A stretch of 64,000 nt of DNA from Oryzias latipes (Eukaryota; Chordata; Actinopteri; Beloniformes; Adrianichthyidae), in contig NC_019871.2 of assembly GCF_002234675.1 (NCBI RefSeq), forward strand, positions 21,670,604 through 21,734,603, in the 5' to 3' direction. Made by a program: the position numbers and the translations under genes. The notes below the pieces were generated by a model that saw only the letters and a program-made list of their open reading frames with translations, had not been told where the DNA came from and did not search any database. Shown one piece after another: positions 37,301-52,300 of the stretch; positions within the stretch are counted from its first letter, which is position 1, and every line of letters starts with the position of its first letter.

Positions 37301-40300
37301 TTATAGATAAGAATCTGCCAACCGATACACAAACGTCAATACCCATCACAAACATCTGTCGTCCACACATGCAGAAATTGGCAAAGAGGAGCAACAAACA
37401 CACAGATGCACAAACACTCAAGTGCACAGAAGTGAAAACAAAAATTTTATCAAAATAAAAGCAACTAATGATGATAGAGCTTCCTCTCATCAGCTGTAAG
37501 TAAATTGTCTTTACAAACATAATTATTAATTAATTTTCCAATTTTTTAAACCTAACTATCAAGATAGCTAGAAGAATACAGAATAAAACAGTATTAAAAT
37601 AATGAAGAACAGTGACACCTGGTGGACAAATAAGCCTATTGCAACCTTAAAAAAGTGCAAACACTGAGTTAAAATGGTTTTATCCCATATTAATAAAGGC
37701 TTTTCAGGAAAGTGATGTTAATCTGTCTGCTTATTTACACTGATTAAAGATTAAAACATTATTATATACAAAAATGAATGACATATTTAGACTCAGCATC
37801 CATATTAAGACTGAGTCAAGGACTGTTACAAGGACAATAAAAACATGCTTGTAGTAAAGGACAGTAAAACATTGGATATTTAATTTCTCATGTTTTTAAA
37901 CTGTGCTAAAACTCTAAAGGTACTTGCAAATAAAGCTCCTCCATTGTCTCAAATGTTAAAAGGTTGATACAAAAACAAAGCTGTCAGATGTCACAGTGTT
38001 TTATTTTACATATTAAAATGGTTGACTCAAAATTGAAGTAGATTAAGAGATTAGAATTTAGTTGCAGATGGTGCAGAGTTACATGGCAGATTTTTTGAGC
38101 CAAGGTACACTTTTACCTTGACAAAAATGACGAGGCACCATAATCAACCTAAAATGTAAATAATAGAAGACGTCATCTGTATCAATCATGTACCAATCCT
38201 TATGTGTATTTTTACTGTTATTTTGTTTTTAACTTTTTTCTGTTTAAATCAAGTGTGCAACTTTTAACCCAAAAAAGTTATTTATTTTTTGGGAAAAACT
38301 ATAATTTCAATTTCGTTTTGATTAAATGTGTCTATTGGCCACTTAACTTTACTTGTGTTTTTTTTTTTATTTTGTTAAGACTTGTATTTCAATTCCAATA
38401 GTTTTGCTTGAAGTCTGAAACACAATTTGTCCTTTTATCCAGACATTATTAGAAAGCAGCTGTTCTGTTTCAAAAGACTGGTTTCAATGCTTGGTAATAA
38501 TTCCTTTTTGCTCCAACACAAACCTTAGAGCTGAACTAAAGCGTTTACCTCTGCTTTACAAACTGTTAGAACAGACTGTGCCATGTTTGTGTTTGTTGTG
38601 CTTCATAACAGTGGTGGAGGAAGAGATGCTGTTTGAGAAACACTATTATATGCTTTATAAAGACAAAAACCCCATCTAAAGGCCCGTACACACCGGGACG
38701 AATATTCGCCAGGCGTTATTCGCCAGCGTTTTTCGCCACGTTTTTTGTGTTCACACCCAGGCGATTTTCGCTGACGATGAGTGGAGTGAACATGCAATTT
38801 CATTCCCTGACATTAGATGGCGCTTAATGTAAAACCGAAATACTCCTGTACACAAGGTGGCGCTGCGCAACTTTACGCTTCTTAAAGTCGCTTTTCACTC
38901 AGAAGAAGAGAGCAAGTATTTACACGCTTGTCAGAATCAAACAAAGAAAACATGAATATTTCAAGCACCAGTAGCTCCAACTGGTGCTTGGTTCGGGGAT
39001 GTTTTAGAATGTCCGTCATTATTGCTTCGCGGCTGTGTAGACGCTACTTGGCGTCTATCTTCTTCGCTGGTATGTGTGCTCAGCAAGGCAGTTTTGTTTG
39101 AGCGCCCCCAAGTTGTGTTTTACTGTAACTTCAGAAGCTCCAGACACGTGAGCAAAAGCGCCGTTCTCATTGGTCGAGTAGATTTCGACGCGACGCGTCG
39201 AAAAAAAAAAAACGAACCCGAGGCGTTTTTTTTTTTTTTGACGCTTTAACGCCTGGCGTTCCATGCAGACATGTAAAATGTCTGCATGGAATTGATGGTT
39301 TGCATTGGGCCACATGTTGAAGTATTGCTTTAATGTGTCAGTTGCACACATGAACTATATTCATATTCAATTTAACCCTCACAGAATAGGCTTAGGGCAC
39401 TAAGGGCCACATACCTGCATGTTTTCCTGCATACCCTGCTCTGACATGTTCTTATTGGCTGGACTTACCTGAACCAGGTAATCAACCATGAGTAGGGCAA
39501 GGATTTCTGAAAATCACGTAGACACATGGGCCCTCGAGGCCTGGACTTGCCCACCCCTGCCCGTGAGCCTCTCTGTCATGAATCCATTCATCATAAAAAG
39601 TTCAGCCTAAAGTTTAGTCAAATCTGTTGATACAAAGCATCCCTGTGGCTACACTAAATACTTTATAGAAACAGTACTTACCTCTGGTAATGCTGCTGTT
39701 TAACTGTATAGCTGTGCTACTATCAATTCGTTACATTATAAGGTCAGTGGCTGGTGGGCATGAACTCAAACAGTTGGTTTCTATTGGGCGGGCTTTAAAA
39801 AAAAACTAATATATCATAATTTAGAAAAAGTTTTACTTTGAAGTAAATATTATTTTAGTATTGGATGCCATTTATTTCATAAATGAAAATGTTGTTCAAG
39901 CCATGTTGAATCGAGAATCAAAGTAGTTTGGCAGCACGAGTTTTGGAAGCTTTTGCGTTTTGTGTATTTGTAACAAATTGAAGATGTGTGCCTGAAATAA
40001 AACATAAAAAGTATGAACACAATCGACACAAACAGATCAACAAACAAAAGATCTTTTTAAAAAATTACCAGGTAACGTTTTGGGCCATAGGTGAGGCTAC
40101 GTGACATTACTAATACAGAAAGATCATAGAATGACCACAGAAAGATCCAAAAACCTTTGAGCTGTCAGGCATCCTGAACTGTCACCTCATACTCACAGAC
40201 ACACACTTAGACCTACGTTGGGTATCTCCTCTGATGGACCACAGGAAGGATCTCCAAGGCAGCTCTTGGCTGAGGAAGCAAGAGGTGAGCAAAGTGTTCT

Positions 40301-43300
40301 GCAGAGAAAGATGGAGAGCTTACTGCACTTTTTCTTCTTATTCACTACTCTCCATTTCCTTGGAACATATGATCACGGCGGATTATAGAGCCAAACCAAA
40401 CAAACGCACTTCCTCTTCCTGTGCTCTGAAAGGATGTGAGTGTGGACGGACATGCGGCAGCAAATGCAGACAGTAAAACACACAGACAGTGACAGCAGCT
40501 TTTAAACTAAGATCCTTGGATTCAAACCTTTTTGTCGCATGAATACAATGTGCTTTTCTTCAAAACACCAAACCTCACACTGGAAAAGCATCAGACGTGA
40601 CATTCTGAGCTGTGATTCTACTGTTCTACCACAATGTACGTTGTATTATTATTGTAGTACTGTGTTTGGGTGGGTCGCTCACCAGTCCAGTCTCCCACAA
40701 TTCTCAGATGGATGCCAAAAGTTTGCTTGTTCTCGGTGGGACACTGTAAAGAGTTAGGAGACACACAGGCCGGAAAACATTTCAGGTTAATGGAAACTAC
40801 AGCAGAACCCGCACGTTCTAAAATGTCCAGCCAGGAGAGAACCAAGCGTGCACACATAAGGGCTATCTGAATTCAACACACAACCTTCCTGTTGGCCGAC
40901 AGCTTCATGAACCCCAGGGGTCTGTCCGTCTGCTGTCAGAGTGACTCGGCCCTTCTGCTCAAACATCCACACCAGGAACAGCCATGCACTCATGAGAAAA
41001 ATCCAAGTCCAAGTCAAAAGCTTACACCCTCCAAAGCAACATCAATGAATTCTAAATCTAGCAGAACTGCCACCTTTTCTTTTGACCAATGGTGTGGTAG
41101 TGGGTCACTTTTTACCCACAAGACAACACAGGGGTTAAGAATCCATGAACAGAAGAGTGTGTTTCAAGTGAAAAATGTTTTAAACTAGGTTTGTCTTACC
41201 GCCGTCAGAGTGAAGGGATGGTTCTCAAAGGGAGACACACCTGGACAGTTGAGGAGTATATACTAGAATGAAGAGAAGAGTAGAAAGCCATGGAGGGACA
41301 CCAAGAGCCACAGAATGTGGAAAAAAACAATGTCAAAGAAGTTTGATGTCAGCGTTTCAAAAACAGAACATACTTAAAATGTTTGTGCAATTCTAGGAAC
41401 ATTTTCACAGATTCTGCAACTTATATTTAATGGATTCAATGTGTCGTGTATGTACTGTATACAATTACCGATATGAAGCCCATTGAAATGACTATTGTTG
41501 TAATATTGGGCTATATAAATAAATATAATTAAATATTATTAATGAATTAAATTAAATTGTATGTATAAGAGCAAATGTCTTTATAAGTAGGAGAACTTAC
41601 AATGTCAAGTAAATGGTAAGATTTTCTTTTATTTATTTTCTCGTAAATTTATGAATTCATATCTTTAATGGATTTGAAAGATCCATGCATTTTTTTTCTT
41701 TTCTTTTCTTTTTATGGCTGAAAATTACTTGAAATAAACCAATCAATCACGCCTTCTTACCTGTCCGGGTCGAGCTCGGAAGTTTTTCTTCAGCATTCGC
41801 AACTCGACGACGTCGCATGGATGTCTGATAACCGTCACTATGGTAACAGGGTGACTGCTTCGGATGTAGCGGTAAAAGCGCTCCACACAGTAGAGACAGA
41901 GAGGGCCGGACACCCACAGCCAGGTCTGTTGACGCACATAATCAAAGCACGAGCTGAGAGCCGAGCTTTTGAGAAGAGACGTCAGCAATCCAAGCAGCAA
42001 AGTGAAATCTTCACACACAAATGAATCAGCATCTACGTCTGCACAGAGGAGCAGCATTTACGTAACCTTTATAAGACAGCTTGATTTAAACTGTCTGTTA
42101 ATATTCAACATTTTGTCAGTGGACTGATTCCACAGGAGGCTTACAGAACCTCACTGTATGGAGATCATTGCAGCTCACTTCAGCTCCCAAATGGATTTGA
42201 TTATCCAAAAAGCTAAAGCACTGTCAGTTTAACAAAAACGTCTGCGTTTATGAGCTCATAGCAAAGGTCACAGGAGTTTTCTTCATCATCGTGAGATTGA
42301 TGAAAGACCAACGTCCGTTACGTTTTTCTATGTTCACTCCTGCGCTGCACGAGGAAACATCTGCGCTGTTTGCTATGAGAGCCGGCTTCATTTTTAAAAA
42401 ATGTAAACCACACGTGTGTCAGATTAGACACAGCTGCAAGTGAAAATGATGCAACAGCAGTCTGTGGGATTGCAACAAGGAATGAACTATGAGGAATGGA
42501 AAAAATCAGGTGGGACAATGTAGCTCAGTAGATTACCAGGACTGGTTACTCATTTCCAGATGTTCCTACTTTACCTTTTACTCCCATTTAAACACTCAGC
42601 TCACTACAGCAGATTTTAATAACGTTTTTTTAATGGTCATCACTTATCTGCCAAGCCTGCACGTTAGCACAGCAGCTATCAAACAAAAAAAAGCATGAAT
42701 GAGGACCAGGGTCCTCCACAAGCTTCACTCTTTTCTTCTTTCTCATCCAACATGATTTTGACCTGCGGCTTTTCTTCTGATGCGTGTTCTGCTGAATCAA
42801 CCCGTTTCAGCTTTAGCTATCCAGAAGGTGGCCTCAGAGGCTCAACTCAGTAAAATTTAAACCAATGACCTGAAGAATCCCAAACCATTACAGAACGTAG
42901 CAGGTTTTTTCCTGAAATGCTTTGTTAGCTTTTCACAGATGCTCAGCATCAAAACAATAGAAACCAACACTTAGGAATTACAGGTGATGCTGTCATACAG
43001 AGTCCTTGCACCACACTCTAGTTATCAGTAAGTACTGGCTCCTTACTGACCACGCGAAAATGTTGCACGAACAGGGTGTGCACGTGATCCGTAAGTGCCT
43101 GTTGGATGTCCACATAAACTAAACTCTGATTGTTTAATTTTCCCCATTTCTATCAGTTAGACTGGAGGTAAGGAATGTGCACTAATAGACTGCATGCAGG
43201 ATTTAGGGGAGTTGAAAACACAATAAATCCATATGACACGCCTGCATCTTACCTACTTCACCCTTAGATATTGTGTAAATGTTCACTATGACCTGTCATT

Positions 43301-46300
43301 TGCAGCACGCCCGTAGAAAAACGTGCAGGAACTTTTTTTTATGGGTTCACTGAGCGATCTAGGTCCTTGATATTTAGCGCGGCCCACCTGCATGCCCCGT
43401 GCACGTTTGAGAGAGCAGACACTTGTGACAAAGGCTTAAAACCTGTGTACTGGTTATCGTCTTCTTTGTCATTCAATTCTGCTTTAAAGTAACAAACATG
43501 GCTCTAAATCAAATCGGACTAACTGCTTACAGCCTGGGGTATTTTATGAAGCCTGCGCATTACTAAAACAACCATGTACAAACAAGTAATCACACACACA
43601 AATATAGTATTTGATGTAAAGACTGTTTCTAACATGTTCTCCACCTTTAATAAACACAACTGACCCATTTAAATACTTCAAACTCGGCTGGAAGCCACAC
43701 TAACGTATGTTTGAGGTCATAAAGGCAGACCTGTGGATAATGTGGCTGGAAGTGAGCATCTTCTTTGCATCTTTGCTTCTGGTCCAGATCCTCAGCCTGC
43801 TGCTGCTGCCGAAGGCTCTGACTGGCTCTGAGGCAGCCTGGGGGGTGGGCCTCTATGTTGGTCTGAAACTTCAGAGCACCTCTGGTTGGAAAAAAAAAAA
43901 AAACATGTAGGAAATTTATTTCAATGTTGGAAAATATATGACATAGAATAGAGGAGTATCTATGCAGCGATGGACTGCAAATTAGCGAGAACAGCAATCA
44001 CAACAATATAAATTGTTTTTGCAGCATCTTGAGACTATTGTTGTAAATTTGTGTTTCATAAATTAACCAAAACCTAAAAACTGGAATGATAGTAGAAATT
44101 TGAGTTGATAAAAAGATTTAAAGACATTTAAAAACAATATGATCCATCTTTTCTAAAACCTTTCAGAAACATTTATGAATGTAACCTCATAAAAGAAACA
44201 CATGTGTGCAAAACCAAGAGCAAATGATGTCACAAGAAAAAAAGAAAGAAAGAAATCAACACACGGCGACAAGAAAATCAGAAGGAACACAGTAAACAGA
44301 TTTATTGACACACTGAATAATTATTTGACTTGAACTGAAATACAGAAACATAAAAGAGGCTGTGCTTTACAGCAGCTTACCCCGCCATGTGCACCATCAG
44401 GATGATGTAGAAGACAATAAAGAGGTTGTGTGTGTACCAGAAGATCTCATAATTACACACCCTGAAATATACAGAAAAAACAAACATCTGAAGGGCTGTT
44501 CTGGAAAAGTCCTGAATAAAGTAGAGTATTATATGAACATCTCAAACTAGTGAACTATTCCAGACATCACAGCTCACGGAATCTATTCAATTCAATTCAA
44601 TTCAATTTGTATAGCCCAAATTCACAACAACAGTTGTCTCGATGGGCTTCGTATCGGTAATTGAAAAAGTTAAACATAAAATCAAAAGGATCATGAATAC
44701 ATAGAGTTCAATAGGAAAATATTGAATTGAACAAACAAACTGACTAAGCTAAACTGGACATCCCTGCCCTTAGACCCCCCTTCGCGGTAAGGAAAATCTC
44801 CACAAAAAAAATGGATTCCGGAAAAAACCAAGAAACCTCAGGGGTGCCCACATGAAGGAGGGATCCTCCCCCAGGACGGACAGGACAGAAGAATTCTTAG
44901 AGAAGAATTAACTTATCTAACTCTACATATTTAAAGTCCAGCAGACGAGCTTCATCCAGACAGAGTTGGGGGGACAGTTGGGGGCGCGAGTCGCGAATCT
45001 ATCAAAAACTTTTACTGGAAACAGTTTGACTCCGCCTACCGAATGCAGTGGGATGAAGATATGAACATCAGCAGAAGGATGAGGACCAACAACACGCCGG
45101 AAACTCCTGGGACTGAGGACAAAAACCAGAAGACACAAAACAAACAGAACAAAGAAACAAAAAGCAAATGCATTGGATCAAACACAAGTTTCTTCATCAT
45201 TTCTTAGTTGAAGAATTACCACAAAATATAATTAGTTTTCCTTTTTTTAATAATCACAATAACAAAAAAGATGCCAATGGAAACAAATCAAAATATAAGA
45301 AAATAGAACATTTAGGATTTATTTATTAATATTACAATGCTTTAATATAGGAAGGACAGATGAAGTAAAACAGTCCAACAAAAACTGAGGAGTGTTTCTT
45401 ACTTGTAGTAAAAATGATCAACTTGGGGTCCTGGAAAGAAAAGGATTGCAAACAAATTAATTATTATAAACTTCCTTCCTGTTGGTTTGTTACATTCTGC
45501 AGAAAAGATCTAAACACATAATTTGAATTTGCTTTCTGCTTCTGAACCTTAAAAACTGAGGCTTTAGTCAGATCTTGGTCAAAACAGAAATCTCTCAGAA
45601 GTACATTATTTCTCTTTTGTGACTTTTTGTTTGTATTTGAGTCTCACCTCTCCTTTGTAGCGAGCCAAGTTGAGAGCTGGAAAGTCTTCAGAAAAGCCGG
45701 CGCTGAAGTTGACCACATTAATCAGGTGTGCTGATACATGCACCGCTGCAGAAAAAAAGAGAGGGCTGATTAAAAAGCCACATATCTAAAGCCTTTTTAC
45801 CTTTCCCCCCTCTCGAGGGTTGACCCATACAGGTGCTGCAGGTTTTTGGGTGCCAGTGGAGGCTGCATCTAAAAGGGGGAGCAGGTGTGTCTTGCAGTTC
45901 CCCTGAGGCTCGTACGGCCACCTTAAGGGACATCATGAAAATCAAAAATTCGTTCAACACGCCTACATCTCACCTAGTTTAACTTTACGTGTTGTATAGG
46001 TGTGTAGACCTCCATATCTTATGATGGCATCATTTACATGTGTATGCGGATGTATATATATATATATATATATTTATTTGTCTTCTTCAGTATTGTTTTT
46101 ATTGATTGTTTGAAATAATCTAATTCCAAAATCCAATATAAGTGACTTTGAGTGAGTTAGCAGTGGGTACTGATTAATTCCCTTAAATGATTCCCAAGCA
46201 ATGACAGAACAGCAGATGACCCTCTTTAACCTTCTAATACCTGAGCTCTTGTTTGAAATGCCTTTATAATTTCTCTTTGTTATTTGGGCTTTGATAGCAG

Positions 46301-49300
46301 AAATAATAACTGTGGTAATATTACCACGTGATGTCCACGTATGTGGACGCCAGGTTTTAAGAGGTTAATTTAGGCTTGTTTTTCCAGTATATTGGCTTCC
46401 ATATGAGTGTGTTTCTACAAAACAAAATAAGGAAAACAACTGATACAATTACAATAAACCAATATCTTCCTATTCATGAGCAAGTGTTTTAGCCACATGG
46501 TGTCTTAACCCTTGGGTATCCTAGGCACTTTGACGTTGGGAGTTGGGTCATCTAGACCCTCAATGACAGTGCGCTGAACTTTTTTTTCAATGATTTGTGA
46601 TCTTCACTGATGTCTATGGATTACATGAAATCCTCTCCACCTTTATCCACCTTTGTCATGGTAGGGAGAACACGTCAATGGTCATCTTGACCCCATAGGA
46701 TAGGACAAGGGTTAGGACCAACTACTCATACTATTTGCCTTTAGTAAAACACTCTGACAACGGTGGCGCCCTCTATTGGTGAGCTCAAAACACGACACTT
46801 CAGTCCAATCTTTAGAAATAGTGTTCGCTATGACCTGTCGCTCGCAGCATGGCTGTAGAAAAAAACATACATGACCATTTTTTCACTCCACGGCCCCACC
46901 GAGCTGTCTGTGATCTCGCTATTCCATACAGGCTTGACCAATTTTTGCCGCAGACAGCTCATATCTACTAGAAAGGACAGTTGTAACTAAGGCTTTATGC
47001 AGAGGTGTCACTAAAAATACAAGATGTCTAGTCAGCTACAGATACAACAAAAAAATACAAGGAAAGACTCCCAACGGTCTTACTGGCACATGCACAGCCT
47101 GACGTCGCAGACTAACAGCTGATGGAATTAGATGACTCATGGACCCAAGGGTCTAGTTATTTCCCCCTATATCCTTTCCCACCCACCCCCCACACCCCCA
47201 AGCCTCCGGTCTCTTTCTTCTCTGCTTCTGTCTCTCTCGCATCCTACTCCCCCTCAGTCCATTTGCAGAACATGAGAACTTTTTCCAGAGAGCAAATGAT
47301 CTGATGGAAAAGCATGCCAGAATGTTTGTGATTGTTTGGTAATAATGGGTGGAGACGGGTGGAGAGCATTAAGGTTAACCTCACAGAAAGTGTCAACTTG
47401 AGGATTATCTTTAGCATCATTCTGTCAGCTCTAAATGCAATCCCCCTCACAAAAAAAAAAAAAAAAATCCATATATTTTGGTTTAAAGTCTTGTGTCTTT
47501 GTATATTTAGAAAATACATCTGTAATATTTTAAAATGTAACATAGAGCGTAACAGGACAAGCACAAAAAGATGAAGAATAGAGGTCACATTTTAAAACAA
47601 GTTTAACTTGCAAAAAACCATTTTCGAAAAATGATAAAGACATAAATGATGGGAAATAAAATGCTGCATATTAATCCGAATCGGACACTTTTTTTATTCA
47701 ATCTTATTCTTTTCTGTCAAACATTGTATGATTGTGTCTTTAAAGCCCATAGTTATTGTGGAGAAAAACATTTTTGAGTCATTCAACTGGAATACCACAG
47801 TGATTTCATAGCTACACAGGGGTGGAACTATAGGGGAAGAGGGGGGAAAGCTGACCCCCTAGCAAAAGGTTTTAACACCCCTGCCTGCCCCCAGTTTTTG
47901 AGTAACATTATTGACAACGTTTAAGAAATCATCAATATAAGCTACTTCCTTCAGTGGGCTCAAGTAGCTAAAAATGTTTTAATATCTCATCTTCATCGCC
48001 TACATAAATTTTAACATTTCTGGGATGTCTGGTAATTTAACTTCCTCCCTCTTTTAGCTTAGTATTTGGTTTCAAACATTGTTTTCCTTTTCTGGTCCAG
48101 TTTAAAGATTCAACAGCCGTCTTTTTTCTTTTTAACTTTTTACCCTCTTTTTTTCTTAATTAGCAGCATGTGTGTGCATGTGCCACGCCCAAGGTCCCTG
48201 ATTTCCTCTCAATTTGTTGCATTCATATTTGGTTGTCTATTACCGTTTAGCTGGTTCATCCGTTCTGTTTATGTAATAAGCCCACATTTACTGCTACATT
48301 AAGCTGCTCTTCTACTTGGTTTTCCTACATTTCTTTTAGAAATAAACTTTATTTTATTGGTTTTTCTGGAAGTTCGTCAACCTAAAGTTTGTAAGACCTT
48401 CAGGATCATTTCTATCTGATTTCCACATTCTGAGGATGCGTGGGCGGCACTGGCCCAGGCGCCCAATAATCAAAGGGTCGGCGGCTCGATCCCCGCTCCC
48501 CCAAGTCAACCGTCGTCCAGTGTGGCTCCACTGGTGTGTGAATGCGTGTGGATGTACCGGTGATGGTCAGAGGGTCACACCTCGTCTGCCCCAGTGCAGC
48601 CGTGGCTTACCATCACCAAGTGTCAATGAATAATGGACACATTGTAAGCACTTTGAGCATCTAGAAAAGTGCAGACAAATCAAATTCATTATTGTTATTA
48701 TTATTGTCGCACTTACTGGGACATTAGTCTACAGATGTTAAACCCACAGCAAAAGAGCTGCAAGGAAAACCTAAAACATCCAGTTCAAAGATCTAACTGG
48801 GAACGTCACATGCAGTTCCTTCTATAGATTACAAGTTCTCCCCAGATAACAGCTCCCAACAGGGATGAGTAAGAGGAAGAAGACTGACCCAGCAGGCCTG
48901 CAGCTGTCTTAGATGTCATGGGAAGAACCTCACAAAAAAACCAACAAACTAGAAGGGAAATGAAAACACTCACAGTGAGAAAAGGACAACATTCAAGCTC
49001 CAACAACTACTTAGTGGTAAAGTGGCAGAGTGTCTGCCCTGACTGGAAGGTCTTGGATTTAAATCCGAGGTAGAGTCATGCCAAAATAGGTTGACACTCA
49101 GCATTCAGAGATTGGATTAGGGGGTTAAACCACCAAATGGTTTTCTGCAGCTCACCACTCCGCCAAATGCGGAGAACAAATGTCTCACACCGAAGTGAAC
49201 AGGACAGGAGGAAGTTTGTTTGTTTTTACCAGAGAAGATGCAGATGGCGATCCCACATGCAACATGGAAGGACTTGCTTTTGTCCAGAAGTCTGCGCATC

Positions 49301-52300
49301 CTTCTTGTTGACATCTGCAAGTGTCAGAGAAACCCCTCAATAAGCCCTTCATTCCTTTAAAACACCTACTTCAACTGTAAGGAAGGCACGGTTATCTGTG
49401 TAGCACATTTTGTGTTCAGAGACAGATCAAATATTGCAATAGTTTTTATTTTTTCAAATGACAAACAATATGCTCTTAAGTTTGATACTTTTTCTGTGAT
49501 ATGTAATAATGATTTCTGAAATAATGTGATGTGTGCTGCTGAAATTAATATGTAATTCATCTTTGTCATTTGATTTTACTAATACTCATGGATTTTTAAA
49601 TGCACTCCTTAAGCAATTAATGAAAGTTCTTTTGGAAAAAAATATGTTTGATGGTTTAAATTCGGCATGAACTGTATATACAATATAAGAGCTAATACTT
49701 CAATTTATGATTAAGAGTAATAATGATTGAATTCTTTACATGTGGATGTGGATGTTTGCACATCTTATATATGTTTTTCAATCATTCCATGACTAATTAA
49801 CCTAAGTTTGATATATCTATGTAGGGATACAGTATTTATGTTGTTTGTCTTTGATTTTATTCTTGTTTTGATTGCTTGAAATAAACCATATCTGTTAGAA
49901 TGCTGCACTTGGATTTTTTTTCATGTTTCTTCAGTTTTTGTAAAAGTTCTGTTTTTCTTGTCAGTCTCACCAGGTTCTGGCTGATCATCCACAGCTGTCT
50001 TCATTTTGTCAAAAACACTCAGTGTACATTAGTGTCTTAAAGTAACCGTGTGACATAAAATTGAAAACAAATTAAATGCAGCAGAGAACAGGATTTAAAT
50101 AAACTGAGTGTTTCAGATTATCTAGGGCTTTTTGGCAGTGGAAAGACCTCCGAACTGGACTGATGTGGTCTATTTTTTTTGCATGAATCCAAGCAGGACA
50201 GTTCAGAAGAAGTTGCAGTGCCCTAATTGATTTTTGATAGTCCTGAAAAAACAGCAGTTCAGTAAAAAACAATAGTTCTTTTATATTTTGGATCCAAATC
50301 AGAATCATATTTTATTGTCATTACAGTAATGAATTGTAATGAAATTAAGATCCTGAAACTGTTGATTCTGTTCCGTCTCATTAGACACATCCATCACACA
50401 CTCGTGTCCCCCGCCCTGAACGTGAACACTCAATCTCACCGTATGCGAGCCTCGTATGAAGGTAAGCAGGGAGCGGCACATGGGTAAGAGCACCAGGCTG
50501 CAGTTCAGGTTCAGCACGGAGGCAGAGGCTCTGCTGATGCACAGTCCCAGCTAGAAAAGAAGACAAAGAGCAGGCCAGATGGATTCATGCAAGACCAGCT
50601 GAGAACAGGTTCACTCTTCTCATAGCACAGGAGGAAGGAACATTTATTCAGGTTAAATTGATTATTAATGGAAAAATTATAAAGAATGTTTTAAAACCAA
50701 AAATGTGTCATTTTACAAATAAAACGTCCTCCTTTGCTTGGTTTAAATAATTGACTGTATGTGAGAACTGGACTGAGTGAGTGTGGGATCATAGTTTACT
50801 TCCACCTCCAACCAAATGACATCGCCGTTTTTCGAGATTTGGATGCTGCCACGTTGGAACCAGACATCGTCAGTAAGTTGCTCACTTACAAAAAGACTGG
50901 TTTTCAGTTGATCCAAGTCAGTTTTAGTCAATGTTTCTATGGCAACTCCTCTCACCAATGAGGAGTTACATTGTTCTAAGTCCATAACCTAGCAATTGAA
51001 AGCAGGCTACACCAAATCTGTCAAGCAAACATTTTAAACTGTAGATGTGGGAACCAGCAGGCACCACCTACTTTTAATGAGGCTTCTGATTGGACAGTTA
51101 AATAACTTACAATAGAAAGAGAAAAAAAGGATTGTCAAGAGCATAATAAAAGGATATGTTAAAAAGTTAGTACATCAAGACTGTTTATACCATGGTCCAG
51201 GTGAATACTCGATTCTGATTGGCTGCTGTGTGTACATTAAAAAGTGATATACCACAGGATAACCGTACAGTGAAAAAAGAAGTTCCGGTCAACTAGCTAA
51301 AATGTTTTGTATCACTGCGCCGGCTTCTTTAAAACAATCATTTGCTTCATCATTCGGACAAAAACAAGCGGTAAGAGTTGAGCTTTCTCTCTGAACTGAT
51401 GCTTTATTCAACACATCGGAAAGATCAGCATATATATATCGCTTTATATCACCGAATCTTTACTGCAGCGGTGGTGCAGCGTGACGCGGACTATTTGTTA
51501 CGCGCCGCACCACGTAACAAATAGTTCGCTTTTTGTGAGAAAAGCGATCCAAATTGGAAAAAAACAAGAATTAAGGACTAAAAACTGGTTACTATTTATT
51601 TTTTTGTATGTGACAATGGTATAAGCGGGTTAATGGCCTTCAAAGTATGCATTATCACTTTTTAACGCACTTCGCGGAAGCAACCGTCGAACGTGAAGGC
51701 TTCCACGGCGTGCGTTAAAAAGTGATAATGCATACTTCGCCGGCCATTAACCCTTACTTATTTTGACAAATAGAATGATTGAGTTGTTTATTTCTCCACA
51801 GAAATCTATGGGATTTTGGCTTCTTCAAGCCAGTGGCTACTTCCGGTTTGGAACACCAGGGGGGGAGGAGTCATTCAGTCCAGTTCTTTCATGCAGTCAA
51901 TGGTTTAAATCTCAAGTTACATGAAACTATTTTTCTTCACCAAGAAAAATCTGCTTTAAATTATTATTTTTTTAAATTACGAACATTTAAATACAGTGTT
52001 TTAAATTTACTTGTGATTAGATTAAACTATATTTAGGGTTTAGGATTACATAGGGTTACATATTAAAAGTATTTTATTCATTAAATTTATATCAATATTT
52101 TCCAGCTAACTTGATAAACCAAAAAAAAAAAATCTAACAACGGTAAAAGACTCTTCTTTAAGAAAAGAAAACACCAGATTATATGATGAGTCATTGTGGT
52201 TGCAGGTGAGGTCTGAGTCATTCACGGACTGAACATGCTGAGACAGCAGAGAACACCTGGATGGGGGACAGTTCACCTGCAGGAGTGATGTCAGCTCTGT

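Noticed and set aside
40539..41188. Plus-strand ORFs over nox4 exons 11-12
   Set aside because: They are antisense shadows; the minus strand has phase-consistent nox4 exons there.
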